Of a stretch of DNA of 64,000 nucleotides, positions 48,079-57,404 are shown in pieces; positions within the stretch are counted from its first letter, which is position 1, and each line of letters opens with the position of its first letter. The position numbers were made by a program, and so were the translations under genes. The notes beneath the pieces are model-generated. The model was given only the letters and a program-made list of their open reading frames with translations. It made no database searches and was not told the DNA's origin. Source of the stretch: Streptomyces umbrinus (GTDB lineage Bacteria; Actinomycetota; Actinomycetes; Streptomycetales; Streptomycetaceae); contig NZ_JAUSZI010000002.1 in assembly GCF_030817415.1 (NCBI RefSeq), positions 372,001-436,000 of the forward strand. Reading direction: 5' to 3'.

Positions 48079-51000
48079 ATGAGCGACCTGCACCGCCCCG
48101 TGCACCCCATCCGTCTGGTCACCGCGTCGGCGCTGTTCGACGGGCATGACGCGTCGATCAACATCATGCGGCGGATCTTCCAGTCCCAAGGGGCCGAGGT
48201 GATCCATCTCGGGCACAACCGGTCGGTGCAGGAGGTCGTGGACGCGGCCCTCGAGGAGGACGCACACGGTGTGGCGGTCTCGTCCTACCAGGGCGGGCAC
48301 GTGGAGTACTTCGAGTACCTGGTCGACTCGCTGCGCCGGCAGGGAGCCGAGCACGTGCGCGTGGTGGGCGGCGGGGGCGGCGTCATCGTGCCCGAGGAGA
48401 TCACCCGGCTGCGCAACAGCGGGGTGACCATCTTCTCCCCGGAGGACGGCCAGCGCATGGGCCTCGCCGGGATGGTCAACACGGTGGTGAAGGACTGCGA
48501 CTTCGACCTCTGGGACGGCAAGCCCGCCGACGTGGCCGCCGTCCTCGCGGGCGACCGGTTCGCGATCGCCCGCGCGATCACGGGTGCGGAACTCGGCAAG
48601 CTGCCCGCGGATCTCGTGGAGCAGTTGCGTGCCGCCGGGGCCGTACGCAGCACGCCGGTGGTCGGCATCACCGGCACCGGCGGTTCGGGCAAGTCGTCGC
48701 TCACCGACGAGTTGGTGCGCCGGTTCCGTCTCGACCAGCAGGACAAGCTGCGGATCGCGGTGATCGCGGTCGACCCGACCCGCCGTCGTGGCGGTGGTGC
48801 GCTGCTCGGTGACCGGATCCGGATGAACTCCCTCGACGGGAACCGGATCTTCTTCCGGAGCCTCGCCACCCGGGGCAGCCACGAGCTGCCCGAGCACCTT
48901 TCCGAGGTGATCGACGTGGTCAAGGCCGCCGGTTTCGACCTGGTGATCGTCGAGACGCCGGGCATCGGCCAGGGCGACGCGGCGATCGTGCCGTTCGTGG
49001 ACACCTCGATGTACGTGATGACGCCGGAGTTCGGCGCCGCCTCGCAGCTCGAGAAGATCGACATGCTCGACTTCGCCGACGTCGTGGCGATCAACAAGTT
49101 CGAGCGGCGCGGTGCCAAGGACGCGCTGCGCGACGTGGGACGCCAACTGGTCCGTAACCGCGAGGCGTTCGGGAAGGGGCCCCAGGACATGCCGGTCATC
49201 GGCACCTCGGCGGCCACGTTCAACGACGACGGTGTCACCGCGCTCTACCAGTACGTGAAGGCGGCGCTGGCCGAGCACGGGTTGCCGTTGTCCGAGGGCA
49301 CGCTGGCGCCGGTCGACGTGCGCCACTCCTCCGGCATCCGGCAGGTCGTTCCCGCGGACCGGGTGCGCTACCTCGCCGAGATCACCGACTCGGTCCGCGG
49401 GTACCACGCCGCCACCGAGCTGCTGGCCGAGGCCGCCCGGCGGGTTCAGCGCCTGGAAGCGGTCGAGGGTGAGCTGCTCGCGGCCGGCTCCGAAGCGGGG
49501 AACGTCCAGTCGCTGCTCGACGGCGCCCGCAAGCAGCTCCCGCAGGACGTCAGGGAGCAGATCGCGAATTGGCCCGCCGTCGTGGCCTCGTACTCCGGCG
49601 ACGAGTTGGTCGTGAAAGCGCGGGACAAGGAGATCCGCACCCAGCTGACGCGTGAGTCGCTTTCGGGCAACAAGATCCCGCGCGTCTCACTGCCCCGGTT
49701 CACCGATCACGGGGAGCTGGTGCGGTTCTGGCGCCGCGAGAACCTGCCCGGCCACTTCCCGTTCGCCGCCGGGGTGTTCCCCTTCAAGCGCGACGGTGAG
49801 GACCCGGCGCGGATGTTCGCCGGCGAGGGAGATCCGTTCCGCACCAACCGACGCTTCAAGCTGCTGTCCGAGGGCCAGCCCGCCACCCGGCTGTCCACCG
49901 CCTTCGACTCGGTCACGCTCTACGGCCGTGACCCTGACGAGCGTCCCGACATCTACGGCAAGGTCGGCACGTCCGGCGTGTCGGTCGCGACCCTGGACGA
50001 CATGAAGACGCTCTACGACGGCTTCGACCTGATCGCGCCGACGACCTCGGTGTCGATGACGATCAACGGCCCGGCCCCCACCGTGCTCGCGTTCTTCCTG
50101 AACACCGCCATCGACCAGCAGGTCGAAAGGTTCCGTACCGCCGAGGGCCGTGACCCCTCCCCCGAGGAGACGACCGAACTGAGTGCCCACGCACTGGCGA
50201 ACGTGCGCGGCACGGTGCAGGCCGACATCCTCAAGGAGGACCAGGGACAGAACACCTGCCTGTTCTCCACCGAGTTCTCCCTGCGGATGATGGCCGACAT
50301 CCAGGAGTGGTTCATCGCCAACAAGGTCCGCAACTTCTACTCGGTGTCCATCTCCGGCTACCACATCGCCGAGGCCGGGGCGAACCCCATCAGCCAGCTC
50401 GCCTTCACCCTCGCCAACGGCTTCACCTACGTGGAGGCCTACCTCGCGCGGGGCATGAACATCGACGATTTCGCCCCCAACCTGTCGTTCTTCTTCTCCA
50501 ACGGCATGGACCCGGAGTACTCGGTCCTGGGCCGGGTCGCCCGCCGGATCTGGGCCGTCGCGATGAAGGAGAAGTACGGGGCCAACGAGCGCAGCCAGAA
50601 GCTGAAGTACCACGTCCAGACCTCAGGACGCTCCCTGCACGCCCAGGAGATGGACTTCAACGACATCCGCACCACTCTGCAGGCGCTCATCGCCATCTAC
50701 GACAACTGCAACAGCCTGCACACCAACGCCTACGACGAGGCCGTGACCACCCCCACCGAGGACTCCGTCCGCCGGGCCCTGGCCATCCAGTTGATCATCA
50801 ACAGGGAATGGGGTCTGGCCATGAACGAGAACCCCCTCCAGGGCTCGTTCATCATCGACGAACTCACCGATCTGGTCGAAGAGTCCGTCCTCCAGGAGTT
50901 CGAGCGGATCAGCGAGCGGGGTGGCGTGCTCGGCGCCATGGAGACCGGCTATCAGCGCGGCCGCATCCAGGACGAGTCGATGCTCTACGAGCAGCGCAAG

Positions 51001-51309
51001 CACGACGGCACCCTTCCCCTCATCGGCGTCAACACCTTCCGCAACCCGCACGCGGACACCGCCGAACCCGTCGTCATCGAGCTGGCCCGAGCCACGGAGG
51101 ACGAGAAGCAGTCCCAGCTGGAGCGTGTGCGCGACTACCAGTCCCGCCACCGCGACCCGGCCCACGCGGCCCTGGCCGCCCTCAAGGACGCCGCCGTGAG
51201 CGGTGACAACGTCTTTGCCGTCCTCATGGAGACCGCCCGGGTCTGCTCGCTCCAGCAGATCACCGACGCCTTCTTCGAGGTGGGGGGCCAGTACCGCCGC
51301 AACGTCTGA
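48079..51309 (+). CDS. icmF: Fused isobutyryl-CoA mutase (cobalamin domain, G-protein chaperone, mutase)
   Basis: 1076 residues with the IcmF order. Residues 10-145 are the B12-binding domain (LVTASALFDGHDASINIMRR with the lower-ligand His; VSSYQGGHVEYFEYL). Residues 190-420 are a MeaB/ArgK-like GTPase (P-loop GITGTGGSGKSS at about 195; VDPTRRRGGGALLGDRIRM; ETPGIGQGD; INKFERRGAKDAL). From about 520 comes the acyl-CoA mutase barrel (GVSVATLDDMKTLYDGFDL, TTSVSMTINGPAPTVLAFF, NTCLFSTEFSLRMMADIQEW, YSVSISGYHIAEAGANPISQ). It interconverts isobutyryl- and n-butyryl-CoA with adenosylcobalamin, linking valine or butyrate metabolism to polyketide precursors. ATG at 48079; a palindrome at 48021-48032 may be its operator. 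Confidence 0.95.
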   Translation: MSDLHRPVHPIRLVTASALFDGHDASINIMRRIFQSQGAEVIHLGHNRSVQEVVDAALEEDAHGVAVSSYQGGHVEYFEYLVDSLRRQGAEHVRVVGGGGGVIVPEEITRLRNSGVTIFSPEDGQRMGLAGMVNTVVKDCDFDLWDGKPADVAAVLAGDRFAIARAITGAELGKLPADLVEQLRAAGAVRSTPVVGITGTGGSGKSSLTDELVRRFRLDQQDKLRIAVIAVDPTRRRGGGALLGDRIRMNSLDGNRIFFRSLATRGSHELPEHLSEVIDVVKAAGFDLVIVETPGIGQGDAAIVPFVDTSMYVMTPEFGAASQLEKIDMLDFADVVAINKFERRGAKDALRDVGRQLVRNREAFGKGPQDMPVIGTSAATFNDDGVTALYQYVKAALAEHGLPLSEGTLAPVDVRHSSGIRQVVPADRVRYLAEITDSVRGYHAATELLAEAARRVQRLEAVEGELLAAGSEAGNVQSLLDGARKQLPQDVREQIANWPAVVASYSGDELVVKARDKEIRTQLTRESLSGNKIPRVSLPRFTDHGELVRFWRRENLPGHFPFAAGVFPFKRDGEDPARMFAGEGDPFRTNRRFKLLSEGQPATRLSTAFDSVTLYGRDPDERPDIYGKVGTSGVSVATLDDMKTLYDGFDLIAPTTSVSMTINGPAPTVLAFFLNTAIDQQVERFRTAEGRDPSPEETTELSAHALANVRGTVQADILKEDQGQNTCLFSTEFSLRMMADIQEWFIANKVRNFYSVSISGYHIAEAGANPISQLAFTLANGFTYVEAYLARGMNIDDFAPNLSFFFSNGMDPEYSVLGRVARRIWAVAMKEKYGANERSQKLKYHVQTSGRSLHAQEMDFNDIRTTLQALIAIYDNCNSLHTNAYDEAVTTPTEDSVRRALAIQLIINREWGLAMNENPLQGSFIIDELTDLVEESVLQEFERISERGGVLGAMETGYQRGRIQDESMLYEQRKHDGTLPLIGVNTFRNPHADTAEPVVIELARATEDEKQSQLERVRDYQSRHRDPAHAALAALKDAAVSGDNVFAVLMETARVCSLQQITDAFFEVGGQYRRNV

Positions 51310-51330
51310 TCCGGCACCCGTCAGCAACCG

Positions 51331-51606
51331 TCAAGTGCCGCGCAGGCTCGGGAACAGAGCACGGGCGCGGGCGGGGTCCGGTGACACGAAGATGCCGCCC
51401 GCCGCCACCAGGAGTGTGGAGGGGTCCTCTTCGGTGGCGATGGAGCCGGCCACTGAGATCTTGCGGTTCTCGGCTCCGGTGACCTGGGCGTGCACGCGCA
51501 GGGGTGTCCGCAGAGGAACGGGACGGTGGTATCGCATCTGAAGGGAGATGGTCATCCCCGGCGTCCCGGCGGCGGCACACGCCCACCCCATCAGCTCGTC
51601 CGGACC
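51331..51606 (-). pseudogene. Truncated hotdog-fold (PaaI-type) thioesterase
   Basis: The minus strand ending at 51331 encodes the last 90 or so residues of a PaaI-type thioesterase: DELMGWACAAAGTPGMTISL, YHRPVPLRTPLRVHAQVTGA, NRKISVAGSIATEEDPSTLL, VAAGGIFVSPD. The N-terminal part, with the HxGG-type active-site helix that normally precedes DELMGW, is missing; upstream of about 51606 the frame has Ser/Arg-rich sequence. A 5' deletion has joined it to the upstream region of the GH76 gene. Confidence 0.65.
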
Positions 51607-51667
51607 AGACTGTCGCAGGGATGAACTACTCGTGCTGCCAGAAGCGTTGACGATCCAATGGGTCAAT

Positions 51668-51679
51668 GACAACGTTTCC
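51668..51679. promoter_or_regulatory. LacI-type operator before the GH76 gene
   Basis: GACAACGTTTCC, 28 bases before the ATG at 51708. It shares the AACGTTTCC core with the two boxes at 57340-57351 and 57407-57418. Confidence 0.65.
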
Positions 51680-51707
51680 ATAGCCGCAGCCTTTGGAGGC
51701 GCTCCCC

Positions 51708-52877
51708 ATGCCCAACTTTCCCTCTCGGCGAGTGATGGTCGGTTCCGGCCTGGCCGCGATGACAGCGATGGCCACCGCACCGGCAGCCGCAGCGGAACGC
51801 TCGGGTCCGGCCCGGGCGCTGTCGCGTGCCATCGCCGCGTACTCCGCGATCGAGAGACACTTCGGCACGAAGGACGGTTCCGGGCTGGTCCGCGAGCAGT
51901 ATCCGTCGGCCGCCGACGACAAGCCCTACTCGTACGAATGGCCCTTCTCCCAGGTGCACATCGCCGCACTCGACCTCACGGCCGTGGACGCGACGTACGA
52001 GCCGGAACTGGCCCGACGGTCGAAAGCGCAGGAGCACTTCTGGAACGCCGGCGGAGGCACGACCGGGCTTCCCGGATACGACTCCTACCCCGTCGCCCCG
52101 TACGGCACGGGCGGCGACATGTTCTACGACGACAACGAATGGGTCGGCCTGGCGAAGGTCCAGCGCCATCTGCAGACCGGGGACACCGCCGCTCTGGCAC
52201 GCGCGAAGGAGATCTTCGCCCTGGTCAGGTCCGGCTGGGACACCGATACGAGCCACGCCGCACCCGGCGGCGTCTTCTGGACCCAGGCCGACTGGAGCCA
52301 CGACCGCAACACCGTCTCGAACATGCCGGGTGCCCAACTCGCCCTGCGCCTGCACCAGATCACCGGCGAGGCCGACTATCTGAACTGGGCGAGACGCTTC
52401 TACGACTGGACGAACACGCATCTGCAGCGCCCCGACGGCCTGTACTGGGACCACCTCGACCTCAAGGGCACCGTCGAGAAGACCGTCTGGTCCTACAACC
52501 AGGGCGTGCCGGTCGGCGTCAACGTTCTCCTCTACGAGGTCACCCGCGACCGCGCCTATCTGCGCCGGGCCGAGCGGATCGCCGAGGCCGCGTACGACTA
52601 CTACGTCACGCAGGGGCGGCTGTTCGCGCAGCCCGTGTTCTTCAACTCGATCTTCTTCAAGAACCTGCTGCTCCTGGAGTCGGCGACCAAGAAGGACAAG
52701 TACCACCAGGCGATGGCCGACTACGCCGACCAGGTGTGGTCCACGATGCGCGACCCCGCCACCGGCCTCGTGCACTTCAACGCGGCCGGCGGTACGGAAG
52801 CGATCCAGCAGGCGGCATTCGCGCAGATCTATGCCGTGCTCGCGTGGCCCCGCGCCAAGTGGCGGACGCTCTACTGA
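51708..52877 (+). CDS. Secreted GH76 endo-alpha-1,6-mannanase
   Basis: 389 residues. Tat/Sec signal with twin Arg (FPSRRVMVGSGLAAMTAMAT), cleaved after AAA. (alpha/alpha)6 barrel with the GH76 catalytic Asp-Asp motif in MFYDDNEWVGLAKVQ, plus NAGGGTTGLPGYDSYPVAPY, GGVFWTQADWSHDRNTVSNM and SYNQGVPVGVNVLLYE. GH76 cleaves the alpha-1,6-mannan backbone of yeast cell-wall mannan. GGAG lies 8 bases before the ATG. The LacI-type box upstream matches those of the GH125/importer genes. Its stop is immediately next to the convergent LacI gene's stop. Confidence 0.88.
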   Translation: MPNFPSRRVMVGSGLAAMTAMATAPAAAAERSGPARALSRAIAAYSAIERHFGTKDGSGLVREQYPSAADDKPYSYEWPFSQVHIAALDLTAVDATYEPELARRSKAQEHFWNAGGGTTGLPGYDSYPVAPYGTGGDMFYDDNEWVGLAKVQRHLQTGDTAALARAKEIFALVRSGWDTDTSHAAPGGVFWTQADWSHDRNTVSNMPGAQLALRLHQITGEADYLNWARRFYDWTNTHLQRPDGLYWDHLDLKGTVEKTVWSYNQGVPVGVNVLLYEVTRDRAYLRRAERIAEAAYDYYVTQGRLFAQPVFFNSIFFKNLLLLESATKKDKYHQAMADYADQVWSTMRDPATGLVHFNAAGGTEAIQQAAFAQIYAVLAWPRAKWRTLY

Positions 52878-53933
52878 CTACGGGTGCCCGATCTCTCCCG
52901 TGCCGCGCGCGATCAGCTGGACCGGGAGGACGACACGGCGGGAGGGGGCGTCGTCGCCGTTGATGCGGTCCAGCAGAAGGTGGGCGGCATGGCGGCCGAG
53001 TTCCTCGGTGTCGGAGGTGACCACGGTGACCGGAGTAGGGAGCATGTCGGCCAGTTTGAAGTCGTCGAAGCCGACGACCGCGACGGTGGTCTGGAGCTGC
53101 CGGCAAGCGCGTAGGACGCCCTCGGTGAGGAATCCCGTGGTGGAGAAGACCGCGGTGGGTGGACGGTCGGAGGTGAGCAGGGTGTGGGTGGCGGACTCGG
53201 CCTCCTCGGCGGTGCCGCGGCTCAGGGTGACGACCAGGTCGTTGTCGGGGCTGATGCCACTGCGGCGGAGGGCCTTGCGGTAGCCGCGCAGCCGTCGGCC
53301 GGTGCTGTAGTAGGAGGGGGCGACGAGAATGGCGATCCGGCGGTGACCCTGGTCGATGAGGTGCTGGGTGGCCTTGTGTCCGCCGTCCTCGTTGTCGACG
53401 AGCACGACGTCGGCCTCGGCGCCGGTGGCCGGCCGGTCCACGAAGACGATGGGCACGTGGTCATGGCCGTTGATCTCGTTGAGGAACGCGTGGTCGCCCT
53501 GGTCGGGGACGATGATGAGCCCGGCGACGCGTCGTCCGATGAGCTCGCCCACGGCGCGGCGTTCGACCTCCGGGTCCTCGTCGGCCGTGCTGAGGAGGAC
53601 CGCGTAGCCGGCCCTGTTGGCCACTTCGACGGCGGCCTTGGCCAGGGACGCGTAGAACGGGTTGGTCAGGTCGCCGAGCAGCAGCCCGATGGTCATCGAG
53701 TTCTGTCCGGGACGCAGCGAGCGCGCGATCTCGTTGCGCTGGTAACCGATGGCGCTGATAGCCGCGTTCACCCGCTCGGCCGTCTCCTCGCGGACCGTTC
53801 CGATGCCGTTGACGACGCGGGAGACGGTGACGACGGCGACTCCGGCACGCTCCGCGACATCGCGCATCGTGGGCCTGGCGTTCTGGTGGCGCGGGGGACG
53901 ACTGCTCACGTGAGTTGAAGACCAACCTTCCAT
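52878..53933 (-). CDS. LacI-family regulator of the mannan locus
   Basis: 351 residues. Helix-turn-helix TMRDVAERAGVAVVTVSRVV, then NGIGTVREETAERVNAAISA; hinge YQRNEIARSLRPGQNSMTIG; core VDRPATGAEADVVLVDNEDG and VAVVGFDDFKLADMLPTPVT. The start assignment (ATG at 53933) lacks a clear upstream ribosome-binding site. A related box GGATACGTTTCT lies 28 bases upstream, suggesting autoregulation; the same box type controls GH76, GH125 and the importer. Confidence 0.9.
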   Translation of the reverse strand: MEGWSSTHVSSRPPRHQNARPTMRDVAERAGVAVVTVSRVVNGIGTVREETAERVNAAISAIGYQRNEIARSLRPGQNSMTIGLLLGDLTNPFYASLAKAAVEVANRAGYAVLLSTADEDPEVERRAVGELIGRRVAGLIIVPDQGDHAFLNEINGHDHVPIVFVDRPATGAEADVVLVDNEDGGHKATQHLIDQGHRRIAILVAPSYYSTGRRLRGYRKALRRSGISPDNDLVVTLSRGTAEEAESATHTLLTSDRPPTAVFSTTGFLTEGVLRACRQLQTTVAVVGFDDFKLADMLPTPVTVVTSDTEELGRHAAHLLLDRINGDDAPSRRVVLPVQLIARGTGEIGHP

Positions 53934-53960
53934 CGCGTACCGGGGCCGGGACCGCCCTCA

Positions 53961-53972
53961 GGATACGTTTCT
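53961..53972. promoter_or_regulatory. Degenerate LacI-type box before the mannan-locus regulator
   Basis: GGATACGTTTCT, 9 of 12 positions matching GGTAACGTTTCC. It lies between the binding-protein stop (54002) and the LacI start (53933). Confidence 0.45.
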
Positions 53973-54001
53973 GGTCCCGGCCCGCCGCTCGGTCCGCGGC
54001 G

Positions 54002-55297
54002 CTAACCGTTGCTCTTGATCACATCGTTGATCTTGTCGGTCATCGTCTGGAGGTCGGAGAGCGGCTTCTTGCCGTTGAGGATGTCCGGCCAGTACGCGGT
54101 GATCAGGTCGTTCGACTGGCTGGCCCACTGGGTGGTGAAGCGCACGCCGATGGTGGTCTGCGTGTTCAGTCCCTCCTTGACCGTGGACGCGACCGTCGTC
54201 TGGCCGGACTTGTCGAGGGCGCCGAAGTAGGACTTCTGGGCCGAGAGGTAGGCCGGGGCCGCGACCGGGGAGTCGGGCAGCACCTTGGTCCACACGGTGG
54301 AGTCGAGGTACTTGAGGACCTTGAAGGTGGCGTCCGCGTTCTGGGTGTACGACGGGGTGCAGATGCCCACGGCGTCGTACAGGGTGGCCGGCCTGGTCAC
54401 CTGGGGAAGGGGCGCGAACCCGTACTTGATCTTCGGCTTGTCGGTGAGGAAGCCGGCGGCAAGCCACTGGCCGCTCCACAGCATCGGGATCTGCCCGGAG
54501 GCGAACAGCGCCTGCTGGTTGCTGATGTCGTAGCCGGGCGGTGCGATGGCCCCGCTCTTGATCCCCGCCACGACCTTGCGGACGCCTTCGGTGTACGTCG
54601 CGTCGATGGTCGTCTTCGTGGGCTGGTGGACCGAGTCGGCGAACGGCGCGCCCCCCGCGGACAGCGCGTACGTGCTGAGAGAGAAGGGGCCGTCCGTGGA
54701 GGTCAACGCGTCGGCGACCAGGCCGTACTTGGCGCCCTTCGCGTGCAGTTCGGCGGCGGCGTCGAACATCTGGTCCCAGGTCCACCCGGTGGCGGGCACG
54801 GTGATGCCGGCGGTCTTGAAGGCGTCGATGTCATACCAGATGCCGTAGGTGTTCAGCAGCGAGGGAACACCGCCGATCTTGCCGTCGGCGGTCTTCCAGT
54901 TCTTCATGGTGGACGAGACGAAGCTGCTCGCGCCGAAGTCGCTGGAGCCGGAGAGCCGGGAGGACCAGTCGGTGAGCAGGCCCTGGTTGGTGTACTGCTG
55001 CTCGGTGTCGTTGCCGCACCAGAACAGGTCGGGCAGTTTCTTGGCCTGGGTCAGGGCCGCGAGTTTGTCGCTGTAGTTGCCGTTGGGGGTGTCGATGCGC
55101 TTGACCGTGATGTTCGGGTCGTGAAAGCCGGTCAGCGCCTGGTCGATGGCCTTGTTGGTGGCAGCGGACTCCCAGGTCATGAGGGTGACCGTCGCCTTGC
55201 CGTCCGACTGCTCTCCGGACGAGCCGCCGCAGGCCGCCGTCGCGAGCAGTCCCCCCGCCGTCAGCAACGCTCCGGCGAGACGGATCAATCGTTTCAT
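54002..55297 (-). CDS. Sugar-binding lipoprotein of the mannan-locus ABC importer
   Basis: 431 residues. Lipoprotein signal KRLIRLAGALLTAGGLLATA with AAC lipobox. MalE-type mature region: VTLMTWESAATNKAIDQALT, LPDLFWCGNDTEQQYTNQGL, TGWTWDQMFDAAAELHAKGA, QALFASGQIPMLWSGQWLAA. Third gene of the importer operon. The ATG at 55297 has AGGAGG 5 bases upstream; the ATG at 55300 is too close to it. Likely ligands are alpha-mannooligosaccharides. Confidence 0.9.
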   Translation of the reverse strand: MKRLIRLAGALLTAGGLLATAACGGSSGEQSDGKATVTLMTWESAATNKAIDQALTGFHDPNITVKRIDTPNGNYSDKLAALTQAKKLPDLFWCGNDTEQQYTNQGLLTDWSSRLSGSSDFGASSFVSSTMKNWKTADGKIGGVPSLLNTYGIWYDIDAFKTAGITVPATGWTWDQMFDAAAELHAKGAKYGLVADALTSTDGPFSLSTYALSAGGAPFADSVHQPTKTTIDATYTEGVRKVVAGIKSGAIAPPGYDISNQQALFASGQIPMLWSGQWLAAGFLTDKPKIKYGFAPLPQVTRPATLYDAVGICTPSYTQNADATFKVLKYLDSTVWTKVLPDSPVAAPAYLSAQKSYFGALDKSGQTTVASTVKEGLNTQTTIGVRFTTQWASQSNDLITAYWPDILNGKKPLSDLQTMTDKINDVIKSNG

Positions 55298-55352
55298 CAT
55301 GGCCTCCTGATACCTGGCTGGTACACGGCTCGTTGGTGGGTCGGGATGTGGA

Positions 55353-56264
55353 TCAGCGCTGGTTGACGGTGCCCAGAGCGCTCAGGCCCTGGATGAAGTA
55401 GCGCTGGGCGACGAAGAACACGGCCAGTGGCGGGAGCATGTAGAGCAGGTTGGTGGCCATGTAGAGGTTCCAGTCCGGGGTCTGGCCTGCGAACTGGGAG
55501 GCGAAAGAGGCCATGCCGACGCTCAGCGGCCACTTCTCCGACGAGTACAGATAGATGAGCGGGTTCAGGTAGTCGTTCCAGGACATCTGGAAGGCCAGGA
55601 TTGACATCGTTATCCAGGCAGGCTTGGTGATCGGGAGCATGACGCTTACGAAGATCCGGACGTGTCCCGCGCCGTCGACCTTGGCCGCCTCGTCGATGGA
55701 ATGAGGGATCGACAGGAAGTACTGGCGGGCGAGGAAGATGAAGAGCGGATTGCCGCCCAGGAAGGCCGGGACGATCAGCGGCAGCCAGGTGTCGTACCAC
55801 CCGATGTCCTTGAACAGCTGGAACAGCGGGATGATGCCGACCACCGGGGGCAGCAGCATGCTGCCGACGAAGACGTAGAACCACACCTTCCGGCCGGGGA
55901 AGCGCAGCCGGGCCAGGGCGTAGCCGGCCATCATCGAGGTCATCACGCCGCCGATCACCGACAGACCGGTGATGACGACGGAGTTCAGCAGCAGCCGCGG
56001 GAAGTGGATGACCTTCGGCCCGTCGATGAAGTTCTTGAAGTGGAACTCGTGGGGCAGCAGTCTCGGCGGGACCTCGAAGACCGCCGAGGGGCCCTTCAGC
56101 GCAACCGTGAGCATCCACAGGATGGGCAGGATCATCACCGAGCTGATCAGCAGCGCGACGGCGTACCAGGACGCCGTGCGTACGGCCCTGCCGCGCGGCT
56201 TCGCCGGCGGGGCTGTCGTCGGCGCCGTCGTCGGCGCCCTCGTGACGTCAGGAGACGTGGTCAC
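55353..56264 (-). CDS. Carbohydrate ABC permease, MalG type (mannan locus)
   Basis: 303 residues, six membrane helices. First helix YAVALLISSVMILPILWMLT; EAA loop IDEAAKVDGAGHVRIFVSVM. The N-terminal 25 residues are Ala/Pro/Thr-rich. It starts at a GTG overlapping the previous permease by 17 bases. Confidence 0.9.
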   Translation of the reverse strand: MTTSPDVTRAPTTAPTTAPPAKPRGRAVRTASWYAVALLISSVMILPILWMLTVALKGPSAVFEVPPRLLPHEFHFKNFIDGPKVIHFPRLLLNSVVITGLSVIGGVMTSMMAGYALARLRFPGRKVWFYVFVGSMLLPPVVGIIPLFQLFKDIGWYDTWLPLIVPAFLGGNPLFIFLARQYFLSIPHSIDEAAKVDGAGHVRIFVSVMLPITKPAWITMSILAFQMSWNDYLNPLIYLYSSEKWPLSVGMASFASQFAGQTPDWNLYMATNLLYMLPPLAVFFVAQRYFIQGLSALGTVNQR

Positions 56265-57255
56265 TGTAGGTCCAAATCGACGAGAAGCGGGCGGTGGCGG
56301 CGATCACGACGACGATGACGAGGAAGAGCACCCACACCTGGGCGGAGGCGTAGCCGAACTGGGAAACCTGACCGAGTTTGGGGAAGCCGTTGCCGTAGAT
56401 CGACAGCATCAGCGTCCTGGTGCTGAACCCGGGACCGCCCAGGCCGTCCGGCGAAAGGATCTTCGGCTGGTTGAACGCCTGAAGCGCCGTCACCATCTGC
56501 AGGACCACCTGCAGCACCATGATCGGGCTGATCAGCGGCAGGGTGATCCGGAAGAACACCGTGCGGGGGCCGGCACCGTCGAGCCTGGCCGCTTCGTACA
56601 GTTCGGTGGGGACCGCCTGGAGCGCGGCGAGGAAGATGATCATCGTGGCGCCGACGCTCCACAGCATGACGATCACGATCGAGGGCATCGCGGAGTTCTC
56701 ACCCGACAGCCACTCACTGGTGGGCAGGTGGAGCCAGTCCAACACCTGGTTTGCCAGGCCGACTTGGGGGTTGAACACGAACTTCCAGAGCGTGATCGTG
56801 GCCACCACGGGCAGCACGACCGGCAGATAGCACAGGGTCCGCAGCAGGCTGACACCCCGCATCCGCTGGTTGCAGAACACCGCCAGGGCCAGCCCGATGG
56901 CCAGCGACAGCGGCACGTACAGGACGACCAGCAGCAGCGTGGCGCGCACCGACGGCCAGAAGGACGGGTCGGTGGTGAACATCCTGCGGAAGTTGTCGAG
57001 GCCGATGAACTCCGGGTCCGACAGGCCGTTGTAGCTGGTCAGCGCGAAGTAGGCGGACCGGAACAGCGGGTAGAGGACGAACGCCGTGAAGCCGATGACC
57101 GCCGGCGCCAGGAACACGTACGCGGCCACGGTGTCCGAGGACCGCTTGCGTCGCCGTCGCCAAGGTCGTCCGAAGCGCCCCGGGCTCCCCCGGTCGGGCG
57201 GCCGGTCCACAGGCGGTGCGGTGGTTCGCGTCTCTTGGTGCGGAGTGGCTGTCAC
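56248..57255 (-). CDS. Carbohydrate ABC permease, MalF type (mannan locus)
   Basis: 335 residues. First helix AAYVFLAPAVIGFTAFVLYP; EAA loop YEAARLDGAGPRTVFFRITL. First gene of the importer operon, divergent from the GH125 gene with the LacI boxes between them. No ATPase gene is present, so a general sugar ATPase must serve. Confidence 0.9.
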   Translation of the reverse strand: MTATPHQETRTTAPPVDRPPDRGSPGRFGRPWRRRRKRSSDTVAAYVFLAPAVIGFTAFVLYPLFRSAYFALTSYNGLSDPEFIGLDNFRRMFTTDPSFWPSVRATLLLVVLYVPLSLAIGLALAVFCNQRMRGVSLLRTLCYLPVVLPVVATITLWKFVFNPQVGLANQVLDWLHLPTSEWLSGENSAMPSIVIVMLWSVGATMIIFLAALQAVPTELYEAARLDGAGPRTVFFRITLPLISPIMVLQVVLQMVTALQAFNQPKILSPDGLGGPGFSTRTLMLSIYGNGFPKLGQVSQFGYASAQVWVLFLVIVVVIAATARFSSIWTYSDHVS

Positions 57256-57339
57256 ACGCGCTCACCTTCTGACTCCGAGGAGTTGGCGATGACTCGGACC
57301 GGGCGGACCCGGCCGTCTGGTGGTCTCCAGCTCCTTCAA

Positions 57340-57351
57340 GGTAACGTTTCC
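57340..57351. promoter_or_regulatory. LacI-type operator between importer and GH125 genes
   Basis: GGTAACGTTTCC, identical to the box at 57407-57418; located between the divergent starts at 57255 and 57405. Confidence 0.75.
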
Positions 57352-57404
57352 ATTCCCTGTTGATCACACGGTGGCGCACGCCCCAGAGGGAGTCAAGAGG
57401 CGCG

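Noticed and set aside
48079..51309. Cobalamin riboswitch as regulator of icmF
   Set aside because: The aptamer is at 6.0 kb, 42 kb away, and the icmF leader contains no aptamer-like sequence.
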